DNA from: UBA3102 sp964413055
Lineage (GTDB): Bacteria; Bacillota; Desulfotomaculia; Desulfotomaculales; Pelotomaculaceae
NCBI GenBank assembly: GCA_964413055.1
Contig: CAYPRB010000005.1
Span: 1-64,000, forward strand
Reading direction: 5' to 3'
DNA length: 64,000 nucleotides
Under the pieces are notes generated by a model, which did no database searches, was not told the DNA's origin, and worked only from the letters and a program-made list of their open reading frames with translations. The translations under genes were made by a program, and so were the position numbers. This document shows, in pieces, positions 41,548 through 49,638 of the stretch. How positions within the stretch are numbered: the first letter of the stretch is position 1; every line of letters begins with the position of its first letter.

Positions 41548-42246
41548 TTGAATTGGATCGATTGGATAATTATTGGCGTGCTCGTTCTTTCTTCGCTGCA
41601 GGGATTGCGCAGCGGCCTGATAGCAAGCGTTGCCGGATTGGCCGGTATTGTTTCCGGGCTCTGGGTGGCATTTAATTACCATCATACCCTGGCTGCATAT
41701 GTTTCCGGCAGGTGGAATGTGGAAGAAAAACTCGGCTCCTTGCTGGAGGGGGTTTTTAAGCTGTGGACTCCTGACGGCAACCGGGTGCCGCCCGGCTTGC
41801 CCGGTGAAGGGAGTTTAACTGCGGGCATGTCACCGGTTGATGCTTCATCTAATTCGTTAAGTAATTACCTGGTGGGTACCTTTGCCGCCGGGGTTTTGGA
41901 TGTATTTTGTTTTCTGGTTTTGGTTATTGCCGTGGCCTGGCTGGTGGGTCTGGCGGGCAGGTTGCTAACCGGAATTGCCGGCTGGTGTTTTATGGGCCCG
42001 CTTAACCGGGCGGCCGGTGTGCTTTTCGGCGCTGCGCGGGGAATCGCCATCGTGGTCATAATAATAATCCTGCTGTCACCGTTTCAGATTTTCGGTATTT
42101 CACCGGGTATCCTCCCGGAAGAACATACTTTCCGGTTGCCCGGGGAAACCTTGCGCGATTCGAAACTGTTGCCTTGTTTTGAGCCTTTCTTTGAGTTTAT
42201 CAACCGTCCTTTACCGCTTGGGGACGGGACTTATAATATCGGATGA
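41548..42246 (+). CDS. CvpA-family membrane protein
   Basis: A 232-residue protein whose N-terminus N-W-I-D-W-I-I-I-G-V-L-V-L-S-S-L-Q-G and the following G-L-I motif are typical of CvpA. It has about four membrane spans, with a long extracytoplasmic insertion around residues 70-105. TTG at 41548 is preferred: GAGGGGGCG lies 7 nt before it, while the ATG at 41509 has no ribosome-binding site and would add 13 unlikely residues. E. coli CvpA is linked to colicin V production, but the general role is unclear. Confidence 0.82.
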   Translation: MNWIDWIIIGVLVLSSLQGLRSGLIASVAGLAGIVSGLWVAFNYHHTLAAYVSGRWNVEEKLGSLLEGVFKLWTPDGNRVPPGLPGEGSLTAGMSPVDASSNSLSNYLVGTFAAGVLDVFCFLVLVIAVAWLVGLAGRLLTGIAGWCFMGPLNRAAGVLFGAARGIAIVVIIIILLSPFQIFGISPGILPEEHTFRLPGETLRDSKLLPCFEPFFEFINRPLPLGDGTYNIG

Positions 42247-42291
42247 TAAAGGGTAAAACATAAACTAAATATATAATCCGGAGGGATGGTC

Positions 42292-43704
42292 ATGAGCTCA
42301 ATTGACAAACAGTATCCTGCTTCACCACTGGCATATGCAACGAAAAATGTCTGGGACATGATCGGCGAGGAAGAGAAGCAGCAAGCCATGCTTTTTTCAG
42401 AGGAATACAAAAATTTTCTTAATGCCGCCAAAACCGAAAGAGAGGCGCTGTCAGCATCTATTGCTCTTCTGGAACGGGCCGGCTTTACCTCCCTGGAGAA
42501 GACACCCGTTTTAAAGCCAGGAGACCGGGTCTTTACGGTTAATCGCCAAAAGTCTTTGATTGCCGCGGTAATGGGGAAAAACCCGCTGGAATCGGGATTG
42601 AATATTATCGGTGCGCATACCGACAGTCCCCGTTTGGATTTAAAGCCCCGGCCGCTGTTTGAGGAGGCCGGGATGGCGTGGTTAAAGACACACTATTACG
42701 GCGGTATAAAAAAGCACCACTGGTTATCGATTCCGCTGGCCTTGCACGGGGTTGTCGTAAAATTAAACGGTTCCACCGTCCCGGTGCTGATGGGAGAAAA
42801 CCCCGGCGACCCCGTCTTTACCGTATCCGATTTGCTGCCCCATCTGGCCAAGGACCAGATGGACAAAAAAATGGCGGATGCCGTTCCCGGAGAAAAGTTA
42901 AATGTTCTTGCCGGAGGGGTGCCTGTAGGCGGCAAAGAGGCTAAAGAACGCTTTAAAACCGCCGTTTTGGAACATCTCCACCGTTTGTACGGAATCATTG
43001 AGGAGGACCTGCTCAGCTCCGAACTGGAACTGGTACCGGCTTGGCCGGCCCGGGACATCGGTTTTGACCGCAGTTTAGTCGGTGGTTACGGGCAGGATGA
43101 CCGTGCCTGCGTTTACACTACACTCCAGGCAGCCGTTCGGACAACGGTTCCGGAGCGTACCGCCCTTCTGATCCTGGCGGATAAAGAAGAAATCGGCAGC
43201 AGCGGCAATACCGGTATGGAGGGGGCCTTTTTCACCAACGCGGTGGCGGAAATCATCTCCCGCTGCGTGCCCGTCTACAACGATTTGGTGCTGCGCCGCG
43301 CCCTGGCCAATTCGCGGGCGCTTTCCGCCGACGTTAATGCGGGCTATGACCCTAATTATGAAGATGTTTATGAGAAGATGAACACCGCCCGCCTGGGCGA
43401 AGGGGTGGTTTTAACCAAGTACACCGGAAGCAGGGGTAAGTATGCCGCCAATGACGCGCATGCGGAAGTAGTGGCCTTGGTAAGAGGAATTTTCGACCGT
43501 CATGGTGTAATCTGGCAAACAGGTGAATTGGGCAAGGTTGACCAGGGGGGAGGCGGTACCATAGCTCACCTCATGGCCGCACACGGAATGGATGTTATCG
43601 ATTGCGGGGTGCCCCTGCTGGGAATGCACTCGCCGTTTGAAGTAGCCAGCAAGGCCGATATTTACATGGCATATAAGGGGTACCAGGTGTTTTTCGCCGG
43701 TTAA
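42292..43704 (+). CDS. M18-family metallo-aminopeptidase
   Basis: A 470-residue di-zinc aminopeptidase of family M18. The zinc ligand motif G-A-H-T-D-S-P-R-L-D is near residues 106-115. D-K-E-E-I-G-S is near 302-308 (metal ligand and general base), D-D-R is near 262, and the C-terminal G-M-H-S-P-F-E is near 449. It removes acidic or neutral N-terminal residues from peptides in the cytosol. The second ATG (42292) is preferred because GGAGGG is at proper spacing from it. Confidence 0.92.
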   Translation: MSSIDKQYPASPLAYATKNVWDMIGEEEKQQAMLFSEEYKNFLNAAKTEREALSASIALLERAGFTSLEKTPVLKPGDRVFTVNRQKSLIAAVMGKNPLESGLNIIGAHTDSPRLDLKPRPLFEEAGMAWLKTHYYGGIKKHHWLSIPLALHGVVVKLNGSTVPVLMGENPGDPVFTVSDLLPHLAKDQMDKKMADAVPGEKLNVLAGGVPVGGKEAKERFKTAVLEHLHRLYGIIEEDLLSSELELVPAWPARDIGFDRSLVGGYGQDDRACVYTTLQAAVRTTVPERTALLILADKEEIGSSGNTGMEGAFFTNAVAEIISRCVPVYNDLVLRRALANSRALSADVNAGYDPNYEDVYEKMNTARLGEGVVLTKYTGSRGKYAANDAHAEVVALVRGIFDRHGVIWQTGELGKVDQGGGGTIAHLMAAHGMDVIDCGVPLLGMHSPFEVASKADIYMAYKGYQVFFAG

Positions 43705-43758
43705 TCCCGGCCGGTATTACCGCCGTTGGTGCGGTTTGTTTGGTTAGGGAGGGATGGT

Positions 43759-43974
43759 ATGATGCAGAAGTATGCTGTGGGAGATATTGTCAAGACCAGA
43801 AAAAAACACCCCTGTGGTGGCGATCTCTGGAAAATCCTCCGTACGGGGGTGGATTTTCGGATCAAATGCATAAAATGCGGGCGGGTGCTTTTGTTGCCCC
43901 GCCCTAAATTTGAAAAGTCGGTTAAGTCCCTGGTACAACAATCCGCGGCAGAGCAGGACCCTGAACTAATCTGA
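43759..43974 (+). CDS. DUF951 protein
   Basis: A 71-residue protein of the DUF951 family: V-G-D-I-V-x-T-R-K-x-H-P-C-G near residues 6-19, then W-K-I-L-R-T-G-V-D-F-R-I-K-C-I-K-C-G-R. Three cysteines and a histidine may bind metal. ATG at 43759 follows AGGGAGGG. Its 3' end overlaps the convergent carbohydrate-binding gene by 9 bp. The family is common in Firmicutes; its function is unknown. Confidence 0.88.
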   Translation: MMQKYAVGDIVKTRKKHPCGGDLWKILRTGVDFRIKCIKCGRVLLLPRPKFEKSVKSLVQQSAAEQDPELI

Positions 43975-44292
43975 GATGCGGTAGGCCCAGTTGCTGCCTT
44001 GGTTGTTATCCCAGTTGTCAGTATTATCCTTAAAACAAAAATTCAATTGCTTGTTTTCGGCCAACTGAACGGTTTTTTCCCATCCCTGGGCCTGGTTTTC
44101 CATCGGCTGCTCGTTGACCCGGTGCCAGCTGTTTTTATTGCCCTGTCCGTAGTGCAGGTAGATTTGTTCTGCGCCGGTGTTTTTAAGCCGGCCGTTATAA
44201 AGTATACTTATCCTTTTACCGTCCTCAGACAATGGTTTTACCTGTACGCCATTAATTGAATGAGAATAGATATGAGGTTTTATGGTATCCAC
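43966..44292 (-). CDS. Stand-alone CBM25-like carbohydrate-binding domain
   Basis: A 108-residue protein that is essentially one carbohydrate-binding module. The pattern Y-N-G-R-L...Y-L-H-Y-G-Q-G...W-H-R...M...G-W-E-K, followed by L-N-F-C-F-K-D-N-T-D-N-W-D-N-N-Q-G-S-N-W, is characteristic of starch-binding CBM25 domains. There is no catalytic domain, signal peptide or membrane anchor, so it is predicted cytosolic. GGAGGTGG precedes the ATG. It could bind glycogen or a spore polysaccharide, but that is inference. Confidence 0.8.
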   Translation of the reverse strand: MDTIKPHIYSHSINGVQVKPLSEDGKRISILYNGRLKNTGAEQIYLHYGQGNKNSWHRVNEQPMENQAQGWEKTVQLAENKQLNFCFKDNTDNWDNNQGSNWAYRISD

Positions 44293-44381
44293 CTAGACCA
44301 CCTCCGAAGAGTTTTTTTTATTTTGTCCAAACCGGTGATTGCTATGAATCTGAAATAAAAAACGCAACATGCTTGTTTTTC

Positions 44382-44411
44382 TTGCTATTGTCCAGGTTGC
44401 TGTGCTATAAT
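44382..44411 (+). promoter_or_regulatory. Promoter for rpsF-ssb-rpsR
   Basis: TTGCTA and a perfect TATAAT are 18 bp apart, about 93 bp upstream of the rpsF start. Confidence 0.65.
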
Positions 44412-44450
44412 TTGTTAGTCAAATTTTGCATTTGCATGATTGGTGTTCCA

Positions 44451-44474
44451 CCCTGCTCTGTCATGAAGGCAGGG
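44451..44474 (+). promoter_or_regulatory. Leader hairpin of rpsF, possible S6:S18 site
   Basis: The stem CCCTGC/GCAGGG with a 12-nt loop lies in the rpsF 5' untranslated region. Such leaders often hold the S6:S18 autoregulatory motif. I could not match the motif in full, so this is a candidate only. Confidence 0.35.
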
Positions 44475-44503
44475 CCTTAGACCACGGGGAGGAGGTGAGT
44501 GGT

Positions 44504-44791
44504 TTGCGCAAATATGAGTTAATCTTTATTATTCGTCCCGACCTGGAGGAGGAAGCCAACGAGGCGGTTATTGAAAAATTCAAGAGCCTGATTGAGAGTC
44601 TCGGCGGTGAAATTCTCAAGTTGGACAAATGGGGCAAGCGCAGACTGGCTTATGAGGTAAAAGACTTCCAGGAAGGCTTTTATGTCATCATCTGGTTTGA
44701 AGCCGAGTTTAAAGTAACAACCGAGCTTGACCGGGTTATGAAGATTAGCGACGACGTATTGCGGCATATGATTGTGCGTGCAGGCGAATAA
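44504..44791 (+). CDS. rpsF: 30S ribosomal protein S6
   Basis: A 95-residue S6 with R-K-Y-E-L-I-F-I-I-R-P at the start, K-W-G-K-R-R-L-A-Y-E near 45-54 and D-D-V-L-R-H-M-I-V-R at the end. S6 pairs with S18 on the platform of the small subunit. TTG at 44504 follows GGAGGAGGTG, and a longer frame is unsupported. It is the first gene of rpsF-ssb-rpsR. Confidence 0.96.
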   Translation: MRKYELIFIIRPDLEEEANEAVIEKFKSLIESLGGEILKLDKWGKRRLAYEVKDFQEGFYVIIWFEAEFKVTTELDRVMKISDDVLRHMIVRAGE

Positions 44792-44832
44792 GCCGTGAGC
44801 TGTTGAAGGTAGAATTGCCCGGGGGTGGGAGT

Positions 44833-45243
44833 ATGTTGAATAAAGTGATTTTAATCGGCCGGCTGACGAGAGATCCTGAATTGCGCTATACCCCCAGCGG
44901 TACGGCGGTAACCAAATTCAATTTGGCGGTAAACCGTTTTAGCAAGCAGGGGGAACGTGACGCGGATTTTATCGATATTGTTACCTGGCAGCGGCAGGCC
45001 GAGGTGGTAGCCAATTATTTGGGTAAAGGCAGGCTGGTGGCGGTGGAAGGGAGACTGCAAATCCGGTCCTATGATGATAGCCAGGGTATTCGCAGAAAGG
45101 CGGCCGAGGTGGTGGCCAATACGGTGCGTTTTCTTGACCGCGCCAGGGATGGCGGGACAGGCTCGGGTGGAACGGGCCTAAGTGAGGATGCATCGGGATA
45201 TGGAAGTGAGATTACTTTTAATGAGGAGGATATACCGTTTTAA
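44833..45243 (+). CDS. ssb: Single-stranded DNA-binding protein
   Basis: A 136-residue SSB: the OB fold (residues 1-105) opens M-L-N-K-V-I-L-I-G-R-L-T-R-D-P-E-L, and a Gly/Ser-rich linker and an acidic tip ending D-I-P-F follow, the tail that recruits repair and replication proteins. ATG at 44833 follows GGGGGTGGGAG. The position between rpsF and rpsR is the Firmicute norm. Confidence 0.96.
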   Translation: MLNKVILIGRLTRDPELRYTPSGTAVTKFNLAVNRFSKQGERDADFIDIVTWQRQAEVVANYLGKGRLVAVEGRLQIRSYDDSQGIRRKAAEVVANTVRFLDRARDGGTGSGGTGLSEDASGYGSEITFNEEDIPF

Positions 45244-45287
45244 AATATACTTTAAGTCCTATATAACAGCACGAGGGGGTTGTTGGT

Positions 45288-45518
45288 TTGAGACGCGAAA
45301 GAGGCCGCAGGGGCAAAAAACGCATATGCAGCTTCTGTGTGGATAAAATGGAAACCATTGATTACAAGGATATTCCGCGGCTTAGAAAATACATCACCGA
45401 GCGGGGAAAAATTCTGCCCCGGCGCATTTCAGGTAATTGCGCCAAGCACCAGCGTTTGCTGACCACTGCGGTGAAGAGGGCCCGTAACATGGCGTTGCTG
45501 CCGTTTACCGCGGAATAA
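45288..45518 (+). CDS. rpsR: 30S ribosomal protein S18
   Basis: A 76-residue S18 with R-I-C-S-F-C near residues 12-17 and S-G-N-C-A-K-H-Q-R near 48-56. The cysteines and histidine are kept, so this is the zinc-binding (C+) type. It binds S6. TTG at 45288 follows GAGGGGG. An intrinsic terminator follows 32 bp after the stop. Confidence 0.96.
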   Translation: MRRERGRRGKKRICSFCVDKMETIDYKDIPRLRKYITERGKILPRRISGNCAKHQRLLTTAVKRARNMALLPFTAE

Positions 45519-45550
45519 GATTCTTTTAGACAGGATTATTTTTAATAACC

Positions 45551-45575
45551 AATGAGGAGTTAAATCTCCTCATTT
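45551..45575 (+). terminator. Terminator after rpsR
   Basis: The stem AATGAGGAG/CTCCTCATT is followed by TTATTTTCT. Confidence 0.8.
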
Positions 45576-45695
45576 TATTTTCTAGACAACTACAATACAG
45601 GTATAAATTGCAGCCAAATCATCTTGAAGTGCGGAAGGAATAGCGGCCAAACTGCAGAATAACTATTAAACAAGTGAATTAAAGGAGGCTCCCTG

Positions 45696-46013
45696 ATGAT
45701 ACCCGGCAGCCAGGAAGGCGGTATTGCTAAAAACATCAAGGTGGTTGAATGGTTAAAAGCCGACCTCATCACTTCGGTGTCAGCACTTTTCAGGGCGATG
45801 CTCAGGAGTAGTGAAGATCTGCTCCTTGACGCACTGGCCAGTCTGATGATTACTATTTACGTTCTGGGGCGGAGACTGGGGGTTAACTTCACCCGTTTGG
45901 ACTTAAGAGTAGAAGCAAAACTGCGCCAGGGCATCGATGAAGAACACGAGGTGGAAAAATGGTACGGCGATCTTTCAACACTTTTGAATTACTTGGTTGA
46001 GAGAAAGAGATAG
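45696..46013 (+). CDS. MazG-like protein
   Basis: A 105-residue protein of the MazG-like family, alpha-helical. It contains W-L-K-A-D-L-I-T-S-V-S-A-L-F-R-A-M near residues 19-35 and D-L-L-L-D-A-L-A-S-L-M-I-T-I-Y-V-L-G-R-R-L-G near 41-62. The acidic E-x-x-x-D metal pattern of true MazG pyrophosphohydrolases is reduced, so activity is uncertain. AAAGGAGG precedes the ATG. It ends 3 bp before the YybS gene, suggesting co-transcription. Confidence 0.75.
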   Translation: MIPGSQEGGIAKNIKVVEWLKADLITSVSALFRAMLRSSEDLLLDALASLMITIYVLGRRLGVNFTRLDLRVEAKLRQGIDEEHEVEKWYGDLSTLLNYLVERKR

Positions 46014-46016
46014 CTT

Positions 46017-46979
46017 ATGTTTGCAACCGAAAGTAACAAACCCTTAAGGGAGTGGGTATTTTTTAGCTCCCTGCTGGTTGCCGCCGGTTTGCTGGGAATG
46101 ATCCTGCCGTTTTTGTCTTTTATAGTAAAAATAGTGTTCCCGGTCCCGTTAATTCTGATGGCGTTGAAACTGGACAGCAGGTACAGCTTTTTGGGATTGG
46201 CAGCTGCCGCAATCCCTTTATTGTTATTGGCCCCGGACCGGGCAGAAATGCTTGTATTCCTGGTTAAATACGGGTTGTTGGGGGTTTTATACGGCCTGGT
46301 ATTTAAAAATTATATTTCTGCAGGCAAGAGCATGGCAACCGGTGTTTTTGGGGCGTCGGTACTGGCGCTTGCTGCAGCGGTGTTTATCTACCTCTTAAGC
46401 GGTGAAAATCCTTTTATCCTGGGCCAGGAGGGGCGGCAGGCGGTGGAACAATGGCTGCTTCTCAACCAAGATGCCGGTGCTTTTAACGAATTGCCGCCTG
46501 AAATGCGGGAGGTTTTTTTAAAAAATATAATCGAGGTTTTTGAGTTGTTTATACCGGGACAGTATATAGTTACTTCAATGGCCGAGGCGGTGTTAATCTA
46601 CTATTTGGCCCGGGTTTTACTGCGGTGGTTGAAATATTCCCTTGCCCCGGGGCTGCCCTTTACCGGGATTTCCTTTCCCTGGTATGTGATCTGGGGTCTG
46701 ATTGCAGGCCTGGGGCTGACTCTGGCCGGGGACCAGTTTTCCGTACCGGTCGTGGCAAAAGCCGGCAAGAATATTTTATTTATTCTTTTCTATGCCTATA
46801 TTTTTTCCGGCCTGTCCCTGGCGGCGTATTATTATCAAAAAATTAAGCTGGCCGTTCCCTTAAAGGTGTTATTGATTATCACCGCGGTGGTTTATTTGCC
46901 CTTTAGCGTGCTGATCATTTTGCTGCTGGGGGCGGTCGATCCACTGGTCAATTTCCGGCGGCTGAAGCTAAAAAAATAG
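46017..46979 (+). CDS. yybS: YybS-family membrane protein (DUF2232)
   Basis: A 320-residue protein with about eight membrane spans that matches YybS by its hydrophobic pattern, its length and its location between rpsR and rplI. No catalytic motif is seen. In Firmicutes the next gene is normally gdpP (yybT), coding for a c-di-AMP phosphodiesterase, but here a 143-bp gap leads directly to rplI. The ATG begins 3 bp after the MazG-like stop. Confidence 0.85.
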   Translation: MFATESNKPLREWVFFSSLLVAAGLLGMILPFLSFIVKIVFPVPLILMALKLDSRYSFLGLAAAAIPLLLLAPDRAEMLVFLVKYGLLGVLYGLVFKNYISAGKSMATGVFGASVLALAAAVFIYLLSGENPFILGQEGRQAVEQWLLLNQDAGAFNELPPEMREVFLKNIIEVFELFIPGQYIVTSMAEAVLIYYLARVLLRWLKYSLAPGLPFTGISFPWYVIWGLIAGLGLTLAGDQFSVPVVAKAGKNILFILFYAYIFSGLSLAAYYYQKIKLAVPLKVLLIITAVVYLPFSVLIILLLGAVDPLVNFRRLKLKK

Positions 46980-47122
46980 CCGGCTTCAGGGAGAGAAAAT
47001 TAGTAAATTAGCACCAGCCAGCTATTGCTAAAAGGTACCCAAGCGTTATTGGAGAATTTAAGCCTTTGGAGGACGCCTGAATCAGGAAATCAAATTGATG
47101 CTCACAGCGAGGAGGCGATAAA

Positions 47123-47575
47123 ATGAAGGTAATATTGCTTAAAGACGTCACCGGCCAGGGCAAGCGCAGCGACGTTATCGAAGTGGCGGACGGTTACGCC
47201 CGTAACTACCTCATTCCCCGTGGCTTGGCAGTAACGGCCTCGAAAGGGAAAATAAAAGAACTGGCTGACCTCAGACAGAACAGGGCGCAGAAAGAAAAGA
47301 AACTTGAACAGCAAGCTAAAGAACTGGCGGCCCGTTTGAACAGTCTCACCGTTGTGATCGGGGCCAAGGCCGGTGAAGGGGGCCGGCTGTTCGGTTCGGT
47401 CAATAACAAGGACATTGCCGACGCCCTGGCGGACGAATATAATATTAAGCTGGACAAAAAGAAACTGGTGCTGAAAGAACCAATCAAGCAGCTGGGGGAG
47501 TTTTCAATTACTGCCAAGCTGCATCCGGCGGTGCAATCTCAAATTGAGGTACGGGTAGTAGATGAAGAACAGTAA
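47123..47575 (+). CDS. rplI: 50S ribosomal protein L9
   Basis: A 150-residue L9. The N-terminal RNA-binding domain has M-K-V-I-L-L-K-D-V and G-Y-A-R-N-Y-L-I-P near 28-36. A long connecting helix follows, then the C-terminal domain with G-R-L-F-G-S-V. The ATG follows GCGAGGAGG. The 143-bp leader shows small palindromes but no motif I can name. Confidence 0.96.
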   Translation: MKVILLKDVTGQGKRSDVIEVADGYARNYLIPRGLAVTASKGKIKELADLRQNRAQKEKKLEQQAKELAARLNSLTVVIGAKAGEGGRLFGSVNNKDIADALADEYNIKLDKKKLVLKEPIKQLGEFSITAKLHPAVQSQIEVRVVDEEQ

Positions 47576-47659
47576 CAGTAAGTGAGCGTTGGTTGTTTTT
47601 TGGATGAAGCATTGTATTTGTTTCCGGCCATCTTTAATAATACAGGGAGGCAGCAGCGC

Positions 47660-49603
47660 ATGAAGTCATTTATAGAAAAGTTTATCGGGAAAACCACTGT
47701 GGATGCCACCGGTAAGCTTGACGAGCAGGAACAGTTGCGACACCAGGTGACCGCGCTCTATGGCCTTGTGGCCGATTTGTACGGATCCGAAAAATTGGTT
47801 TTAAGGGCCGGTAAGCTGGGCGCGCTCCAGCTGATGCGTTCTGAGAAAATAGAAGAAAAAGTTTTAGCCCTGCAAAAACTGGTTTTTGAGGATCCTACCT
47901 ATGATACCCCGCCGGCTTTGAAAGATATTCCGGCCGTTCTACAAGATATTGAAGAGGAAATTGCGGACTATATCGCGCGGCGTTCGATCGAAGAGCAGTT
48001 GGAGAAAAAAATAACCGAACGACTTCAACAGCGTCATGATGATTATGTGAAGGAAATCAAAATGCAGGTGCTTAAGGAGGATACCGGTCCGGAAAACGCC
48101 CAGACCTTAAAGAAACTGGCAATTTTAGAAAAAATGGAGCAAAAAAAACTTTCGGTCTCAACCATGGAGTTTTTACGCCCGGCTACTTTTAATGAAATCG
48201 TGGGGCAGGAAAAGGCAGTCAAGGCGCTGCTGGCAAAACTGGCATCGCCGTACCCGCAACATATGATTTTATACGGTCCGCCCGGGGTAGGTAAGACTAC
48301 CGCAGCCAGATTGGCCCTGGATGCCGCCAAATCGATTAAGGGTACGCCGTTTGCCGGGGATGCGTCATTTGTGGAAGTGGACGGCGCGACCCTGCGGTGG
48401 GATCCGCGGGAAGTAACCAATCCCCTGCTCGGCTCGGTGCACGATCCGATTTATCAGGGCGCCAGGCGGGATTTAGCCGATACCGGCATACCGGAACCCA
48501 AACTCGGCCTGGTTACCGAGGCGCACGGCGGTGTGCTTTTCATTGATGAAATCGGTGAAATGGACGCGCTTTTGCAGGGAAAATTATTAAAGGTACTTGA
48601 GGACAAGCGGGCTTTTTTTGAATCATCTTATTACGATCCGAATGAACCGAACATTCCACAGTATATCAAGAAATTATTTGACGAGGGGGCCCCGGCGGAC
48701 TTTATATTGATTGCCGCTACCACCAGGGACCCGGAAGAAATTAATCCGGCCATCCGTTCCCGCTGCGCCGAGGTATTTTTTGACCCCCTAACCCCGGGGG
48801 CGATACAAGAGATCTTAAAGCAGGCGGCGGCAAAACTGGAGGTGCGAATGGACGAGGTCGTGCCGGAAATGATTAGCGATTACACTATTGAAGGCCGCAA
48901 AGCCATCAACCTCCTGGCGGACGCTTACGGTCTGGCCTGCTACCGCAGCGAAAAACAGGGCGACCGGCAGAAGAAGATTGTACTGGAAGACATCAAAGAG
49001 GTAGCTCAGGTGAGCAGGTTAACCCCTTATGTAACCCGCAAGGCCTCTTCCCAGCGCGAAACCGGGAAAATTTTCGGGCTGGGCGTGCTGGGTTTTTTGG
49101 GTTCGGTCCTGGAGATTGAGGCCGTGGTTTTTCCGGCCCGCAAACCGGGGCAGGGGAACATCCGCTTTAACGATACCGCCGGGAGCATGGCTAAAGATTC
49201 TGTTTTTAACGCCGCCTCGGTAATTCGCAAACTGACGAGTGAAGATCTGGCCAACTATGACCTGCACATCAATGTGGTCGGAGGTGGTCGCATAGACGGC
49301 CCCTCGGCGGGGGCGGCGATCTTTTTAGCGGTTTTGAGCGCCGTTCAGGATCGTCCGATACCACAGGATGTGGCGGTGACCGGTGAGCTGTCGATTCAGG
49401 GTAAGGTTCGTACCGTGGGCGGAATTTTTGAAAAAATTTACGGTGCCAGACAGGCGGGGATCAAAAAGGTGCTGCTCCCGGCTGAAAACGAAAAAGACGT
49501 ACCCCCTGATATCAAGGGTGTCCAGGTGGTGCTGGTCAGCTCGGTGGAAGATATCATCCGGAATGTTTTCCCGGCGGCGGACGCCGGCATTCTGGTAAGT
49601 TAA
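47660..49603 (+). CDS. lonC: Lon-family ATP-dependent protease LonC
   Basis: A 647-residue protein of the LonC/LonB-like class. A coiled-coil N-terminal region (about 90-165) replaces the Lon substrate domain. The AAA+ core has Walker A G-P-P-G-V-G-K-T-T near 206-214 and Walker B L-F-I-D-E-I-G-E near 291. The C-terminal S16 protease domain has the catalytic Ser in D-G-P-S-A-G-A-A and Lys in G-I-K-K-V-L. It appears catalytically complete. ATG at 47660 with GGGAGG is preferred over the longer frame from 47582. It lies between rplI and dnaB. Confidence 0.92.
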   Translation: MKSFIEKFIGKTTVDATGKLDEQEQLRHQVTALYGLVADLYGSEKLVLRAGKLGALQLMRSEKIEEKVLALQKLVFEDPTYDTPPALKDIPAVLQDIEEEIADYIARRSIEEQLEKKITERLQQRHDDYVKEIKMQVLKEDTGPENAQTLKKLAILEKMEQKKLSVSTMEFLRPATFNEIVGQEKAVKALLAKLASPYPQHMILYGPPGVGKTTAARLALDAAKSIKGTPFAGDASFVEVDGATLRWDPREVTNPLLGSVHDPIYQGARRDLADTGIPEPKLGLVTEAHGGVLFIDEIGEMDALLQGKLLKVLEDKRAFFESSYYDPNEPNIPQYIKKLFDEGAPADFILIAATTRDPEEINPAIRSRCAEVFFDPLTPGAIQEILKQAAAKLEVRMDEVVPEMISDYTIEGRKAINLLADAYGLACYRSEKQGDRQKKIVLEDIKEVAQVSRLTPYVTRKASSQRETGKIFGLGVLGFLGSVLEIEAVVFPARKPGQGNIRFNDTAGSMAKDSVFNAASVIRKLTSEDLANYDLHINVVGGGRIDGPSAGAAIFLAVLSAVQDRPIPQDVAVTGELSIQGKVRTVGGIFEKIYGARQAGIKKVLLPAENEKDVPPDIKGVQVVLVSSVEDIIRNVFPAADAGILVS

Positions 49604-49638
49604 CCTCTTAATGGGATATAAAGCTTTTTGAAAAGGTG

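Noticed and set aside
46980..47122. rplI leader considered as a known riboswitch
   Set aside because: I could not match it to c-di-GMP, guanidine, preQ1 or ribosomal-protein leader motifs; only small palindromes are visible.
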